64,000 nt of DNA, taken from NCBI RefSeq assembly GCF_009377195.2, contig NZ_VJXX01000003.1:1-64000 (forward strand), written 5' to 3'. Of the stretch, positions 43,361 to 51,665 are shown piece after piece. Positions within the stretch are counted from its first letter, which is position 1, and each line of letters starts with the position of its first letter. The position numbers were made by a program, and so were the translations under genes. The DNA is from Arthrobacter bussei (GTDB lineage Bacteria > Actinomycetota > Actinomycetes > Actinomycetales > Micrococcaceae). The notes beneath the pieces are model-generated. The model made no database searches, was not told the DNA's origin, and worked only from the letters and a program-made list of their open reading frames with translations.

Positions 43361-44517
43361 GCGCTGGGTGCGAGCCGGACGACCGACGGGTCCACCGGAT
43401 CCTTGACCACCCCGACTCCTGCAGCCGCCGCCTGCGCGAGGCACCACGTCACGAGGCCGCCCAGGGCAAGGCTCGCGAGCTTCCTGTCCCGGTCGAGGCG
43501 CTGCCCCACGAGTGCGCCGAATTGCCCTACATGCACTCCGCTCGCGCGTAGCTGCCCGTCCTGCAGGGCGGCGAGGAAGGCCGCACGGACGTGCTCGGGA
43601 CCGGCCGACGGTGGGACGTGCTTCACGACGTGTCGCCGCAGGTGTCCGCTGACCGAGGTGGTCCTCGTGGGCGTTCCGGCGACGGGAGGTGCTGCTGGTG
43701 GCGGGGCCTCAGCGGCCGGTGCGCCCGCCGGCGCCTTCGGTGGGGCAACCGCTGCTGCCGGTCGCATCGGAACCGCGGCTGCCGCCGGGGCGGGTGCTGC
43801 TGTCGATGCGAGCTCTTGCTCGGCGAGCGCCGCGAGTTCCAGATGCAGCGCCGCCAGTTCGCGGTGGATGGCGGCGACCCTCGACGGCGTGCGCGGCGTA
43901 CCGGTACCGGTTGCGAGCTTGCGGCGGATCACGGTCGAGACGGCGCAGCGGAACAGCGCGGCCAGTGTCTCCGCGAGCGCAGCCCTCCCCACGTCGGCCG
44001 CGACCACCAGGGGTACGGGCGAGGAGCGAGTCTCGATGGTCCGGGCCAGTTCCTCGAGCGATCCGTGCACCGCCCCGAACCGCAGGCGCTCCTCCTGCGT
44101 CGCCGGTCCGACCTGCGGCGAGTAGACGCTCTGGAAGGGATTGACGGAGACGAGGTCAGCGGACGGGAAGTGGTCCTTCGCGACGACCTGCCGGAGGACC
44201 CTGCGGACCGCGTCGAGTTGCCGGGCCACCTGTTCGACCGGGTTCGGCACGGTGGCGCCGGTCACGAGGACCCACGGCTCGCCCACGTCCCGCACCCGGG
44301 AGACCGCCGCCGGATACCGTTTCCACTCGCTGAGGATGAATGTGCCCCTGGTCGCGTTGTAGAAGAGCCAGTCCACCTCGGCGACCGGGAACCCCGGCGC
44401 GTCGACCCGACAGTTGCTGAACGCCCAGACGTGGTCGCCGAGAAGCTGATCCAGGCGGTGCACGTCTGCCGGCGCGGCCGTGTGGGCGGCAGTGTTCGTC
44501 GAGGGGAAGTGGAGCAC
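43357..44517 (-). CDS. NERD-like nuclease domain protein
   Basis: Encodes 386 residues from GTG 44517. The N-terminal 130 residues form a nuclease-related core: AEVDWLFYNATRGTFILSEWKRY supplies a D and an E-x-K in the NERD pattern. A helical middle is followed by an Ala/Pro linker (about 235-290) and a C-terminal domain beginning SGHLRRHVVKHVPP, which looks like a winged-helix or OST-HTH type unit (RAAFLAALQDGQLRASGVHVGQFG). It lies 36 bases after a second NERD gene, so the two may form an operon. Nuclease activity is predicted only from the motif. Confidence 0.7.
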   Translation of the reverse strand: MLHFPSTNTAAHTAAPADVHRLDQLLGDHVWAFSNCRVDAPGFPVAEVDWLFYNATRGTFILSEWKRYPAAVSRVRDVGEPWVLVTGATVPNPVEQVARQLDAVRRVLRQVVAKDHFPSADLVSVNPFQSVYSPQVGPATQEERLRFGAVHGSLEELARTIETRSSPVPLVVAADVGRAALAETLAALFRCAVSTVIRRKLATGTGTPRTPSRVAAIHRELAALHLELAALAEQELASTAAPAPAAAAVPMRPAAAVAPPKAPAGAPAAEAPPPAAPPVAGTPTRTTSVSGHLRRHVVKHVPPSAGPEHVRAAFLAALQDGQLRASGVHVGQFGALVGQRLDRDRKLASLALGGLVTWCLAQAAAAGVGVVKDPVDPSVVRLAPSA

Positions 44518-44553
44518 GGGTGTCTTTCCGGCGGGAGGGAAGGGGCGAACCGG

Positions 44554-45378
44554 TCAGAACGGCGGCAGGACGCCGGCCACGGTGGCGAGGACGGCGGCCG
44601 GCACGGCCAGGAGCCAGCCGATGCGCCGCCGTCGTGCCTGGTGCACCAGGCGCTGGAGGGCAGAGAACTGGGCGACGACGTCGGCGGGCGATTGCAGCTC
44701 CAGTGGGGTGCGGCGCCAGGTGGACGGCTGGGCCGCTGCCGCTGCGAGGATTGCGACATGATCGGCGGTCAGCACCACGGGGCGGCGGGTGAGCCAGCGG
44801 AGGAGCTGGTCGGAGGTCAGGACGGTGACGCTGCTGTGCTTCTCCCTGACCGTCAGTCTGCGCGCTCCGACGACGACGATCGCCGCGTCCACGGTGACCT
44901 GATGGCACACCGCTGCGGCCAGGAGCTTGGCGGCCCTGGTGGCTTCGTGCTCGGCGTTGCGGACGTGCGGCTGCCGCACACCGTTCACCATGAACGTGCC
45001 CTTCGCCGTCCAGATGGTCTGGCCCGCGTGATGCTTCGTGTTGAGCGTGTAGACACCGGTGGGGCCGATCACCACGTGGTCGATGTCGGAATTCTTCTCG
45101 CCGACCGGTACGGCGTGGAGCACCCGCCAGTCCGGGCCGAGGGACGCGAGGCGCCGCCCGACGGCGCGCTCCCCGAGCGCGCCCTGGTACCAGGGCCAGG
45201 CGGACGCTCCGAGCGGGCTGGCTCCGAAGAAGCGCTGCAGGCGTCCACGGGTCGGCCGCCCGGACTGGAGGGCCAGCACTTCCTCCATAACCGACTGTCC
45301 CGGCTCCCGCCGCATGAGGAGGCCGACCGTCTTCCCGGTCATCAGCCCGGGGTGCTCCATCGGCTCGGCACTGCTCAT
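44554..45378 (-). CDS. NERD domain membrane protein
   Basis: Encodes 274 residues from ATG 45378. A NERD domain (about 60-180) has GALGERAVGRRLASL, SDIDHVVIGPTGVYTLNTKHH and the family's Asp and Lys. It keeps the NTK form common in actinobacterial NERD proteins in place of E-x-K. The C-terminus ends with one or two hydrophobic helices (IGWLLAVPAAVLATVAGVL), so it should be membrane-anchored with the nuclease-like part in the cytoplasm. Such single-gene proteins are frequent in Arthrobacter relatives. It is the first gene of a two-gene unit with the NERD-like gene downstream. Confidence 0.8.
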   Translation of the reverse strand: MSSAEPMEHPGLMTGKTVGLLMRREPGQSVMEEVLALQSGRPTRGRLQRFFGASPLGASAWPWYQGALGERAVGRRLASLGPDWRVLHAVPVGEKNSDIDHVVIGPTGVYTLNTKHHAGQTIWTAKGTFMVNGVRQPHVRNAEHEATRAAKLLAAAVCHQVTVDAAIVVVGARRLTVREKHSSVTVLTSDQLLRWLTRRPVVLTADHVAILAAAAAQPSTWRRTPLELQSPADVVAQFSALQRLVHQARRRRIGWLLAVPAAVLATVAGVLPPF

Positions 45379-45429
45379 CGCCTGTCCCTGCCCGTTCGAT
45401 CGGTTCCCGACGGGACCCGTGCAGCCCCG

Positions 45430-45465
45430 AGGTGACCCGGGCGGTCTAAGCCCCGCCCGGGTCAC
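45430..45465 (-). terminator. 14-bp perfect hairpin after the ABC exporter operon
   Basis: 45430-45443 pairs with 45452-45465 around eight bases. It lies downstream of the permease stop and upstream of the NERD gene, both on the minus strand. Confidence 0.85.
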
Positions 45466-45551
45466 CACGAATCTATCGGGGAGTCCTCAGGGCGGAACCG
45501 CCACGAGCTGCCGTGGGACGGCAGGATTGCCTCAGGGTTTCCGCAGCCCCG

Positions 45552-46415
45552 TCAGCTCAGGATGTCCTTGGTGCTGAACCGCCCGTAGGCCAGCGTGCCG
45601 AAGACGGCGATGTACCCGGCCTGCAGCACGGCGTTGTCGATGAACGAGGACCAGACGATGGGCTGCCGCAGGAAGTCCGCGAAGCCCAGCCAGTAGTTGG
45701 TGAACAGCCAGGGGTGCAGCCATTCCAGCTGGGGCAGCGCTCCGAGGATCTGCGCGACGGCCGCCAGCGCCGCGGTCGCCGCCATGGCTCCGACCGGGAT
45801 GGTGGTGAGCGTCGAGATGAACAGCCCGATGGCGCTGAGTCCCATGAGGGACACCGTGACGTAGAGGGCGAGCAGCAGGAGCCGCCCGAAGTACCCGCCG
45901 ACGCCCACGGTGTCGCCGGACAGCAGCGTCACCGGCCCCACGGGGAACAGCAGTGCGCCGATGATGGCGCCCGTGATCACGACCGTGAGCGTGGCGACGA
46001 AGCAGAACAGGGCCGCGCCGGCGTACTTCACGAGCAGCAGCCGGATGCGCCCGGCAGGAGCGACCAGCAGGTACCGCAGGGTGCCGAGGTTCGCCTCGCC
46101 GGCGATGGTATCGCCCGCCACGACCCCGATGGTCAGCGGGAGGAAGAGCGGGATGGCGACGGTGAGCGCGGTCAGCGACACGAACAGGCCGTTCTCCGTG
46201 ATGCTGTTGAGGAAGGCGGGTCCGCGTCCGCTGGCCGAACCGTCGGAGGACACGCGGACGACGACGGCGATCAGGATGGGGATCAGCGCGAGCGCCCCGA
46301 TCATCGCCCACGTGCAGAGCCTCCGGAACAGCACGGTGACCTCGGACAGCACGAGCGTGAGCCCAAGCGATCCTCCGGCGCGAGGTGGGCGGGTGACTGC
46401 GGATTCAGCCGGCAA
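45552..46415 (-). CDS. ABC-2 type transporter permease
   Basis: Encodes about 287 residues from the TTG at 46415, chosen because GGAGAGGGG stands upstream and the start overlaps the ATPase stop region by 11 bases. Six hydrophobic helices are visible, including WAMIGALALIPILIAVVV, TALTVAIPLFLPLTIGVVAG and VSLMGLSAIGLFIST. The motif GDTIAGEANLGTLRYLLVAP is typical of ABC-2 exporters. It pairs with the ATPase upstream to form an export pump. Substrate unknown. The overlap implies translational coupling. Confidence 0.85.
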   Translation of the reverse strand: MPAESAVTRPPRAGGSLGLTLVLSEVTVLFRRLCTWAMIGALALIPILIAVVVRVSSDGSASGRGPAFLNSITENGLFVSLTALTVAIPLFLPLTIGVVAGDTIAGEANLGTLRYLLVAPAGRIRLLLVKYAGAALFCFVATLTVVITGAIIGALLFPVGPVTLLSGDTVGVGGYFGRLLLLALYVTVSLMGLSAIGLFISTLTTIPVGAMAATAALAAVAQILGALPQLEWLHPWLFTNYWLGFADFLRQPIVWSSFIDNAVLQAGYIAVFGTLAYGRFSTKDILS

Positions 46416-47352
46416 CGTCGAACCCCTCTCCGGTGAGTGCGACGAAACGGTCCTCGAGCGAGGCACCGCTGGCTTCGAAGCCGCGGACCCGCACGTCGGC
46501 ACGCACGAGTGCGGCGTTGACGGTCTCGGGCAGGAGCCCGGGTACCGAGAGTTCGGCGGTGATGACATCGTCGCGTCCGTGCGGTTCGGGCGTGAGCCCG
46601 AGTCCGCTGAGGACGCGGTGGGCGTCCGCGAAGTCCGGCGTAGCGACGCGGACGCGAGCCGTGCCTGCGGACCTGAGCTCGTCGAGGGTGCCCTGGGCGA
46701 CCAGCTGACCGGCGCTCATGACCGCGATGCGGTCGCACATCTGCTCGACCTCGGCCAGCAGGTGGCTCGAGACGAAGATGGTGGTGCCGTCGTCGGACAG
46801 GGACCGGATGAGGCTGCGGACCTCCCGGGTGCCCTGCGGATCGAGTCCGTTGGTCGGCTCGTCGAGGATGAGCAGATCCCGCGGGGCGAGCAGCGCGTTC
46901 GCGATGCCGAGTCTCTGCTTCATGCCGAGGGAGTAGGCGTGCGCCCGCTTCTTGGCGGCATGGCTCAGGCCGACCCGCTCGAGGGCGGCGTCGACGCGCG
47001 CGTTCCGGGTGGCGGGGGAGGTGTGCCGGTCCGCGGCGTCGAAGCGCTGCAGGTTGGCGCGCCCCGAGAGGAACGGATAGATGGCCGGGCCTTCGACCAG
47101 GGCGCCGACCCGCGGCAGGACCGACCGCGCGTCCTTCGGCATGGCGCCGTCGAGCAGGCGGATCTCCCCGCTCGATGCGGCTGCCAGTCCGAGGAGCATG
47201 CGGATGGTCGTCGTCTTACCAGAACCGTTCGGGCCGAGGAAACCGAAGACCGAGCCTCGGGGTACGGCGAGATCGACACCATTGACGGCCTTCTGCTTGC
47301 CGAAGACCTTGGTCAGGCCGAGCGTCTCGATCGCGAGAGTGCCCCCGCTCAC
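46405..47352 (-). CDS. ABC transporter ATP-binding protein (export type)
   Basis: Encodes 315 residues from the GTG at 47352; no other start fits the conserved LAIETLGLTKVFG. Motifs are complete: Walker A GPNGSGKT, signature YSLGMKQRLGIA, Walker B LLILDEPTNGLD, and the H-loop in VSSHLL. The 80-residue C-terminal extension is usual for BcrA/CcmA-type exporters. The start codon sits on the lip of a 15-bp perfect hairpin, so translation may depend on ribosomes arriving from the upstream lipoprotein gene. It overlaps the permease gene by 11 bases. Confidence 0.88.
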   Translation of the reverse strand: MSGGTLAIETLGLTKVFGKQKAVNGVDLAVPRGSVFGFLGPNGSGKTTTIRMLLGLAAASSGEIRLLDGAMPKDARSVLPRVGALVEGPAIYPFLSGRANLQRFDAADRHTSPATRNARVDAALERVGLSHAAKKRAHAYSLGMKQRLGIANALLAPRDLLILDEPTNGLDPQGTREVRSLIRSLSDDGTTIFVSSHLLAEVEQMCDRIAVMSAGQLVAQGTLDELRSAGTARVRVATPDFADAHRVLSGLGLTPEPHGRDDVITAELSVPGLLPETVNAALVRADVRVRGFEASGASLEDRFVALTGEGFDVAG

Positions 47353-47386
47353 GAGCGGGCCCGCACTGTCCGTGCGGGCCCGCTCG
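47352..47386 (-). promoter_or_regulatory. 15-bp perfect hairpin abutting the ABC ATPase start
   Basis: 47352-47366 pairs with 47372-47386 around tgtcc. In the minus-strand transcript the stem closes on the first base of the GTG start of the ATPase gene and begins about 20 bases after the stop of the upstream gene. It has no U-tract. It may be a partial terminator or a structure that limits ATPase translation. Confidence 0.75.
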
Positions 47387-47407
47387 AGAACTTCGGTGGT
47401 GCTCCGG

Positions 47408-48604
47408 TCACTGCTGGGCGGCGGCGACGAGCACGTCGACACCGACCGCGCCTGCGAGGATCCGGCCGTCATCGGTGACGAGCACCGAGACGAGCGAGGT
47501 CTGCAGGGCCTTGCCGCCGTCCACCTCGGTGAGTGCCTGCTGCAGGAGCGCCTGGGCTCCGGCGACCTCCTCGGGGTCCATGCCGGGCTTGATCTCCATG
47601 ATCTCGCCCATTCCTGCGGCTTCCCCGTCGCCGAGGTTCAGGCCGAGCTGACCCGCACTGGTGGCGGGCAGCTCCACGATGGTGCTCCAGTCCTCGCCGA
47701 TGACGGTCGGCTTCTCGGGCGCCTCGGCCGGTGTTCCCTCTGCCTCCAGCGTCGCCCGGGCCTCGTCCGCGGTGGGTGCTTCCGTGACGGTGGCTCCGGC
47801 AGGAGGCGTGAAGTCGAAGATGCCGGCATCAGGGGTGCTGAAGTCGACGGCGCTGAAGCCGGCCGTGAAGGCCGGGTCGTCCTGGCCCTTGGCCTGGACG
47901 GTGACGCTCAGCGGCACACCGGTCTCGGCGTCGACGCTGACGGCGATGGAGCCGATCAGTGTTGCAGGGTCCTCAGGGGTGAGGAGGAGCTGGTACGCGC
48001 TGCGTCCCGCGACGCGGCTGGTGCCGTCCACGGCCACCTCGGTGCTGGGGTCGATCCTCGCGAGGAAGGTCTGCGTCAGTTCGGCGGGAGTGCGGGGGAC
48101 GTTCTGCAGCTCCGGGTATTCAGCCGCTTTCTGCTGCAGCTTCGCTTCGAGCTCGGCCTTCGCGGCGTCCTTGTCCGGCAGCACGGCGTGCGTGGCCTCG
48201 TTGGACTGCGAGTCGTAGTACCAGGCGTCGGTGTCGTTCACGACGACGTCCCGCTGCGCGAGTTGGTCCAGGACCTGGACGCGTGCCTTGTCCGGACCGT
48301 CGACGTACACCTGTGCGGTGTGGTCGCCGGTCAGCAGTTCGAGAGCCATGGAGGTCGGGTCCGAGCTCGATGTCCCGCCCGGGGGAGTGGCCATGCCGAT
48401 GTCCGGGAGGCCGAGGTCGGAGGACTGCTCCACCGTGCCGGAGTAGGCGTCGTCGCTGCTCGTCGCGACGAATTCGAGCAACTCCTGCGCGGTCTTCGCG
48501 GGGAGTTGCGGTTGGGCGTCGGCCACTGCGGACCCACTCACGGCGGCAGCGACGATGACGACTGGGACGATGCCGGCGGGGAGCCAGCGCCAGTTCTTGT
48601 TCAT
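47408..48604 (-). CDS. Exported LolA-like (DUF2092-type) protein
   Basis: Encodes 398 residues from ATG 48604. A signal helix (PAGIVPVVIVAAAVSGSAVA) is followed by LPAKTAQELLEFVATS, TAQVYVDGPDKARVQVLD, WYYDSQSNEATHAVLP and FDFTPPAGA. This is the half-barrel pattern of LolA/DUF2092 carriers, known in Gram-negatives for lipoprotein transport and in Actinobacteria as exported proteins of unknown role. It heads an operon with an ABC exporter, so it may hand over or sense the exporter's substrate. The mature protein should be outside the membrane. Confidence 0.82.
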   Translation of the reverse strand: MNKNWRWLPAGIVPVVIVAAAVSGSAVADAQPQLPAKTAQELLEFVATSSDDAYSGTVEQSSDLGLPDIGMATPPGGTSSSDPTSMALELLTGDHTAQVYVDGPDKARVQVLDQLAQRDVVVNDTDAWYYDSQSNEATHAVLPDKDAAKAELEAKLQQKAAEYPELQNVPRTPAELTQTFLARIDPSTEVAVDGTSRVAGRSAYQLLLTPEDPATLIGSIAVSVDAETGVPLSVTVQAKGQDDPAFTAGFSAVDFSTPDAGIFDFTPPAGATVTEAPTADEARATLEAEGTPAEAPEKPTVIGEDWSTIVELPATSAGQLGLNLGDGEAAGMGEIMEIKPGMDPEEVAGAQALLQQALTEVDGGKALQTSLVSVLVTDDGRILAGAVGVDVLVAAAQQ

Positions 48605-48785
48605 GATTGAGCCTTCCGAACGTTTCTGTGCCCCATCTGATGTCAACGCTACACCTGCACTGTGACAGTTCTCGGGGCACGTGTACTGGGTGAACGAGCG
48701 GGAGGGCCGAGGCGTGCCGACGTCCGTCGGGTGCCGTCGGATGGAGCGGGGTACGACGTCGACGACTCACACCGGGGTACGAAAA

Positions 48786-48807
48786 AGGGGCGGCCGGAGC
48801 CGCCCCT
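48786..48807 (-). terminator. Terminator after the GlsB-like gene
   Basis: 9-bp stem (48786-48794 with 48799-48807), a four-base loop and a run of T on the minus strand (gaaaaa on plus), placed about 20 bases after the gene's stop. It is a textbook intrinsic terminator. Confidence 0.9.
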
Positions 48808-48825
48808 CCCGCGCCTCGGTGAGTC

Positions 48826-49086
48826 CTAGCGCGTGACGCGGCGGCGCCCGGCGACGGACTCGGCGACACCGATGAGGAGGACGGCGGCGATCACGGCGAG
48901 GACGAAGCCCAGGACGTTGAGCTCGAAGATGCCGCCCGTGTGGAAGAACTGCGCGATGAGCCCGCCGATGATGGAGCCGACGAGGCCGAGCAGGAGGGTC
49001 GCGAGCAGCCCCAGGTTCTGCTTGCCCGGCTTGATGAGGCGGGCGAGTGCCCCGATGATGAGGCCTGCGACGAGGAATCCGATCAT
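48826..49086 (-). CDS. GlsB/YeaQ/YmgE family stress membrane protein
   Basis: Encodes 86 residues, with AGAAGGA upstream. Three transmembrane helices are evident: IGFLVAGLIIGALARL, LATLLLGLVGSIIGGLIAQFF and LGFVLAVIAAVLLIGVAE. The G-x-G-rich first helix and the basic C-terminus are typical of the family, which is induced by general stress in several bacteria. Biochemical function is unknown. Complete and of normal length. Confidence 0.9.
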   Translation of the reverse strand: MIGFLVAGLIIGALARLIKPGKQNLGLLATLLLGLVGSIIGGLIAQFFHTGGIFELNVLGFVLAVIAAVLLIGVAESVAGRRRVTR

Positions 49087-49276
49087 GATGTGTTCCTTCT
49101 GTAGCGGCCCGCCCTGAGGGCGGGAAGTGTACGGGTGATCGTGCCGGTCCCCGACGCTGACGCCGAACCACCTCCCCGGTGGGAAGCAACCCGGTGCCGA
49201 GCGGAGTAGGAGGCCTTGCCACGATCTGGTGTCACCTCAACGATAGAGGAATGCACAGCTGGCTGAGTAACTCGTG

Positions 49277-49759
49277 ATGGCACGATCTCCTCGACAACGC
49301 CGCGGGCGCGGGTCCGTGTTCGCGGGACGGACGCGCCCGCACGGCGTCGGCCGCATCCTCGGCCTGGTGGTGGGGTGGCTGCTGGTGCTCGTCGGGCTCG
49401 CGGCGCTCGTGCTTCCCGGGCCCGGCCTCCTTGCGCTCGTGGCAGGCCTCGCGGTGCTCGCCCAGCAGTACGAATGGGCGCGGCGGTGGCTGCAACCCGT
49501 CAAACGCAAGGCCTTCGCCGCAGCGGCACAGGGCGTGAAGAGCCTCCGGAACATCGTCATCAGCTTCCTCGGCGCCCTGGTGCTGGTGCTGCTCGGTGTC
49601 CTCTGGGGCCTCGACCCGCCCATGCCCGGCTGGTGGCCGCTCGACGAACGGTGGTGGCTGCCCGGCGGCTGGAGTGTCGGCTCGGGTCTGATCCTGTCCG
49701 GGCTCCTTGCTGCGGCCTTCATCGTCTACAGCATCCGGCGCTTCCGCCCTGTCCACTGA
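49277..49759 (+). CDS. PGPGW-motif (TIGR02611-like) membrane protein
   Basis: Encodes about 160 residues from ATG 49277 (GTG 49274 is adjacent). A basic N-terminus precedes a helix with LVLPGPGLLALVAGLAVLAQQY, the family's P-G-P-G motif, then two further transmembrane helices (VISFLGALVLVLLGVLWGL and SVGSGLILSGLLAAAFIVY). Such proteins are common in Actinobacteria with no defined role. It is a single gene between divergent and tandem neighbours. Confidence 0.85.
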   Translation: MARSPRQRRGRGSVFAGRTRPHGVGRILGLVVGWLLVLVGLAALVLPGPGLLALVAGLAVLAQQYEWARRWLQPVKRKAFAAAAQGVKSLRNIVISFLGALVLVLLGVLWGLDPPMPGWWPLDERWWLPGGWSVGSGLILSGLLAAAFIVYSIRRFRPVH

Positions 49760-49869
49760 TGGTTCCACTGGATCCCGGTGCCGAATCAGGTGGCGGCGGG
49801 GAAAACGCCGAGCGTACGGTCGAGTGGGTGTCCTGGCCGGGCGCCCGAACCGATCAGAAGGAGTCTGCC

Positions 49870-50277
49870 ATGACGAACGCCGGTGCGATGCTCGATACCT
49901 ACCCGCAGGACCGCGACGGGTTCGACCACGATCTGCTGGTCGCGTGCCTCGACGCATGCTTCGAGTGCGCCCAGACGTGCTCGGCGTGCGCGGACGCCTG
50001 CCTCGCCGAGGACATGGTGGCCGACCTGCGGAAATGCATCAGGACGAACCTCGACTGCGCCGATATCTGCGCCACGACGGGACGCATCCTCTCCCGCCAC
50101 ACGGGCTACGACGCGAACCTGAGCCGATCCGTCCTCGAGGCGTGCCGTACGGCCTGCAAGGCCTGCGGCGACGAGTGCTCGCAGCACGCGGACAAACATG
50201 AGCACTGCCGGATCTGCGCCGACGCCTGCCGCCGCTGCGAGCAGGCCTGCGAGGCACTGCTCGCGTCGATGCACTAG
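49870..50277 (+). CDS. Cysteine-rich four-helix bundle copper-binding protein
   Basis: Encodes 135 residues from ATG 49870, with AGAAGGAG upstream. It has about 19 cysteines in helical spacing, for example ACLDACFECAQTCSACADAC, DLRKCIRTNLDCADIC and HCRICADACRRCEQAC. This is the Csp-type four-helix bundle (DUF326) that stores many copper(I) ions in its core. No export signal is present, so it should act in the cytoplasm as a copper buffer. No copper regulator or efflux pump is adjacent. Confidence 0.9.
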   Translation: MTNAGAMLDTYPQDRDGFDHDLLVACLDACFECAQTCSACADACLAEDMVADLRKCIRTNLDCADICATTGRILSRHTGYDANLSRSVLEACRTACKACGDECSQHADKHEHCRICADACRRCEQACEALLASMH

Positions 50278-50334
50278 TCCACAGGTTGATGCACCAGGAC
50301 ACAGTGGGTACGGTCCGACGACCGGGCGGACGCT

Positions 50335-51564
50335 TCAGGCCTCCAGCGCCCGCACCTGGTCCGTCAGCTCACGGGCCTTCTCATCGGCGCCGGCCTCCGC
50401 GTACAGGCGGGCCGCCTCGCCGAGGTGGCGTGACGCCTGCCTGCCGGAGCCCAGGGCCGTGTAGAACAGCCCGAGGCACTCCTCCAGATTCGTCAGGGAG
50501 TCGAAGTCCAGGACGTCGCGCTGCTGTGCGAGCGCGCCGAGAAGCTGTCCCGCCGCTTCCAGGTCCTCGTCGAGGAGTGCCAGACGTGCCTTGGCGCCGA
50601 TGATCTCGCGTTGCTGCAGAGCGGTGCCCGCCAGCCCGAAACCGATCTCGGCGTTGGACAGCGACGTGCGCACCACCTCGTCGACGACGCCGGCCTGCAG
50701 CATGTGGACCGCACGCCCGTAGTTGAAATCGGACCACGCGGCGAAGTCGGCCTGCGGCGTCAGGAGCCGGGCGGCCAGCGCGTACTGCTCCCGGCCGAAC
50801 GCCACCTCCCCCCGGCGGAAGGCGATGTTGCCGACGGCCCAGGCTCCCCGGGCGATGAGCAGTGACGGCGCCGTCACCGCATCGGGTGTCAGATCGAGAC
50901 CGGTCGCGACGTCCCACGCGTCGTCGAGGTCGCCCTTCACCGCGAGGGCGGCGATGAGGATGAAGGCGGCCTGGAGGCGGGCGGACGCGTCGTGGTCGGC
51001 CAGGTGTTCGACGACGTCCATGGCTTCCCGCGCGAGGTCGACGGCCTGCTCGAGCCGTCCGAGGCTCCGCGCGATGGTCGAGAGGTGTCCGAGGACGATC
51101 GAGGACATCTCAGGGGTCGGGGCCAGCATCGGGGAGGTGTGCATGCGCAGGAGCACGGCCTCCGCCTCCTCGAGGCGACGGCGGGAGATCAAGGACTGCG
51201 CCTGCAGCATCGACATGTCCCACCAGGCCGGTGCGTTCTGCTGTTCCTGGGCGATGGCGGCGGCGTGCTCCGCCTCCGAGGCGGCGAGGGCGTCGTCCTG
51301 CATGTCCCGGGCGTAGTTCGCGGCGAACATCGCGGTGGCGAGGGCGGGCTGGTCCTCGGCGGCGCGAGGTTCCACCCACCAGCCCAGGGTCTGCGCGTCC
51401 ATGCCGAGCTGCGCGGCGAAATGCTGCACCATGTCCGGGGTGGGCTGGCGCCGCCCACGCTCCAGCAGGGAGATGAAGCCGGGGGAGTAGACGCCGGCCC
51501 CCAGTTCGGCCTGGGTCAGCCCTGTGGCACCGCGGGCCTCGCGCAGCATCTCCCCGAATCGCAT
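50335..51564 (-). CDS. XRE-family regulator with helical TPR-like sensor region
   Basis: Encodes 409 residues from ATG 51564. An N-terminal XRE helix-turn-helix (RFGEMLREARGATGLTQAELG, then YSPGFISLLERGRRQP) is followed by about 330 residues of paired helices with TPR-like spacing and many alanines (SRRRLEEAEAVLLRMH, SLGRLEQAVDLAREAM). This plan recalls peptide-sensing regulators of the PlcR/NprR kind and many actinobacterial relatives. A cognate small peptide gene is not evident. It is followed by the glycosyltransferase operon upstream on the same strand; control of it is possible but not shown. Confidence 0.85.
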   Translation of the reverse strand: MRFGEMLREARGATGLTQAELGAGVYSPGFISLLERGRRQPTPDMVQHFAAQLGMDAQTLGWWVEPRAAEDQPALATAMFAANYARDMQDDALAASEAEHAAAIAQEQQNAPAWWDMSMLQAQSLISRRRLEEAEAVLLRMHTSPMLAPTPEMSSIVLGHLSTIARSLGRLEQAVDLAREAMDVVEHLADHDASARLQAAFILIAALAVKGDLDDAWDVATGLDLTPDAVTAPSLLIARGAWAVGNIAFRRGEVAFGREQYALAARLLTPQADFAAWSDFNYGRAVHMLQAGVVDEVVRTSLSNAEIGFGLAGTALQQREIIGAKARLALLDEDLEAAGQLLGALAQQRDVLDFDSLTNLEECLGLFYTALGSGRQASRHLGEAARLYAEAGADEKARELTDQVRALEA

Positions 51565-51665
51565 GTCCCTGTACTTCCCCCTGACGTGCCCCGCAATCCG
51601 CTCCGAACGGCGGCCCGCTGATGACACGACCTGTCTAACAGATGCCCCGGACATTCAGGAAAACG

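Noticed and set aside
43591-45435. 614-codon plus-strand frame antisense to the NERD genes
   Set aside because: Both NERD genes have recognisable domains on the minus strand; the plus frame has none.
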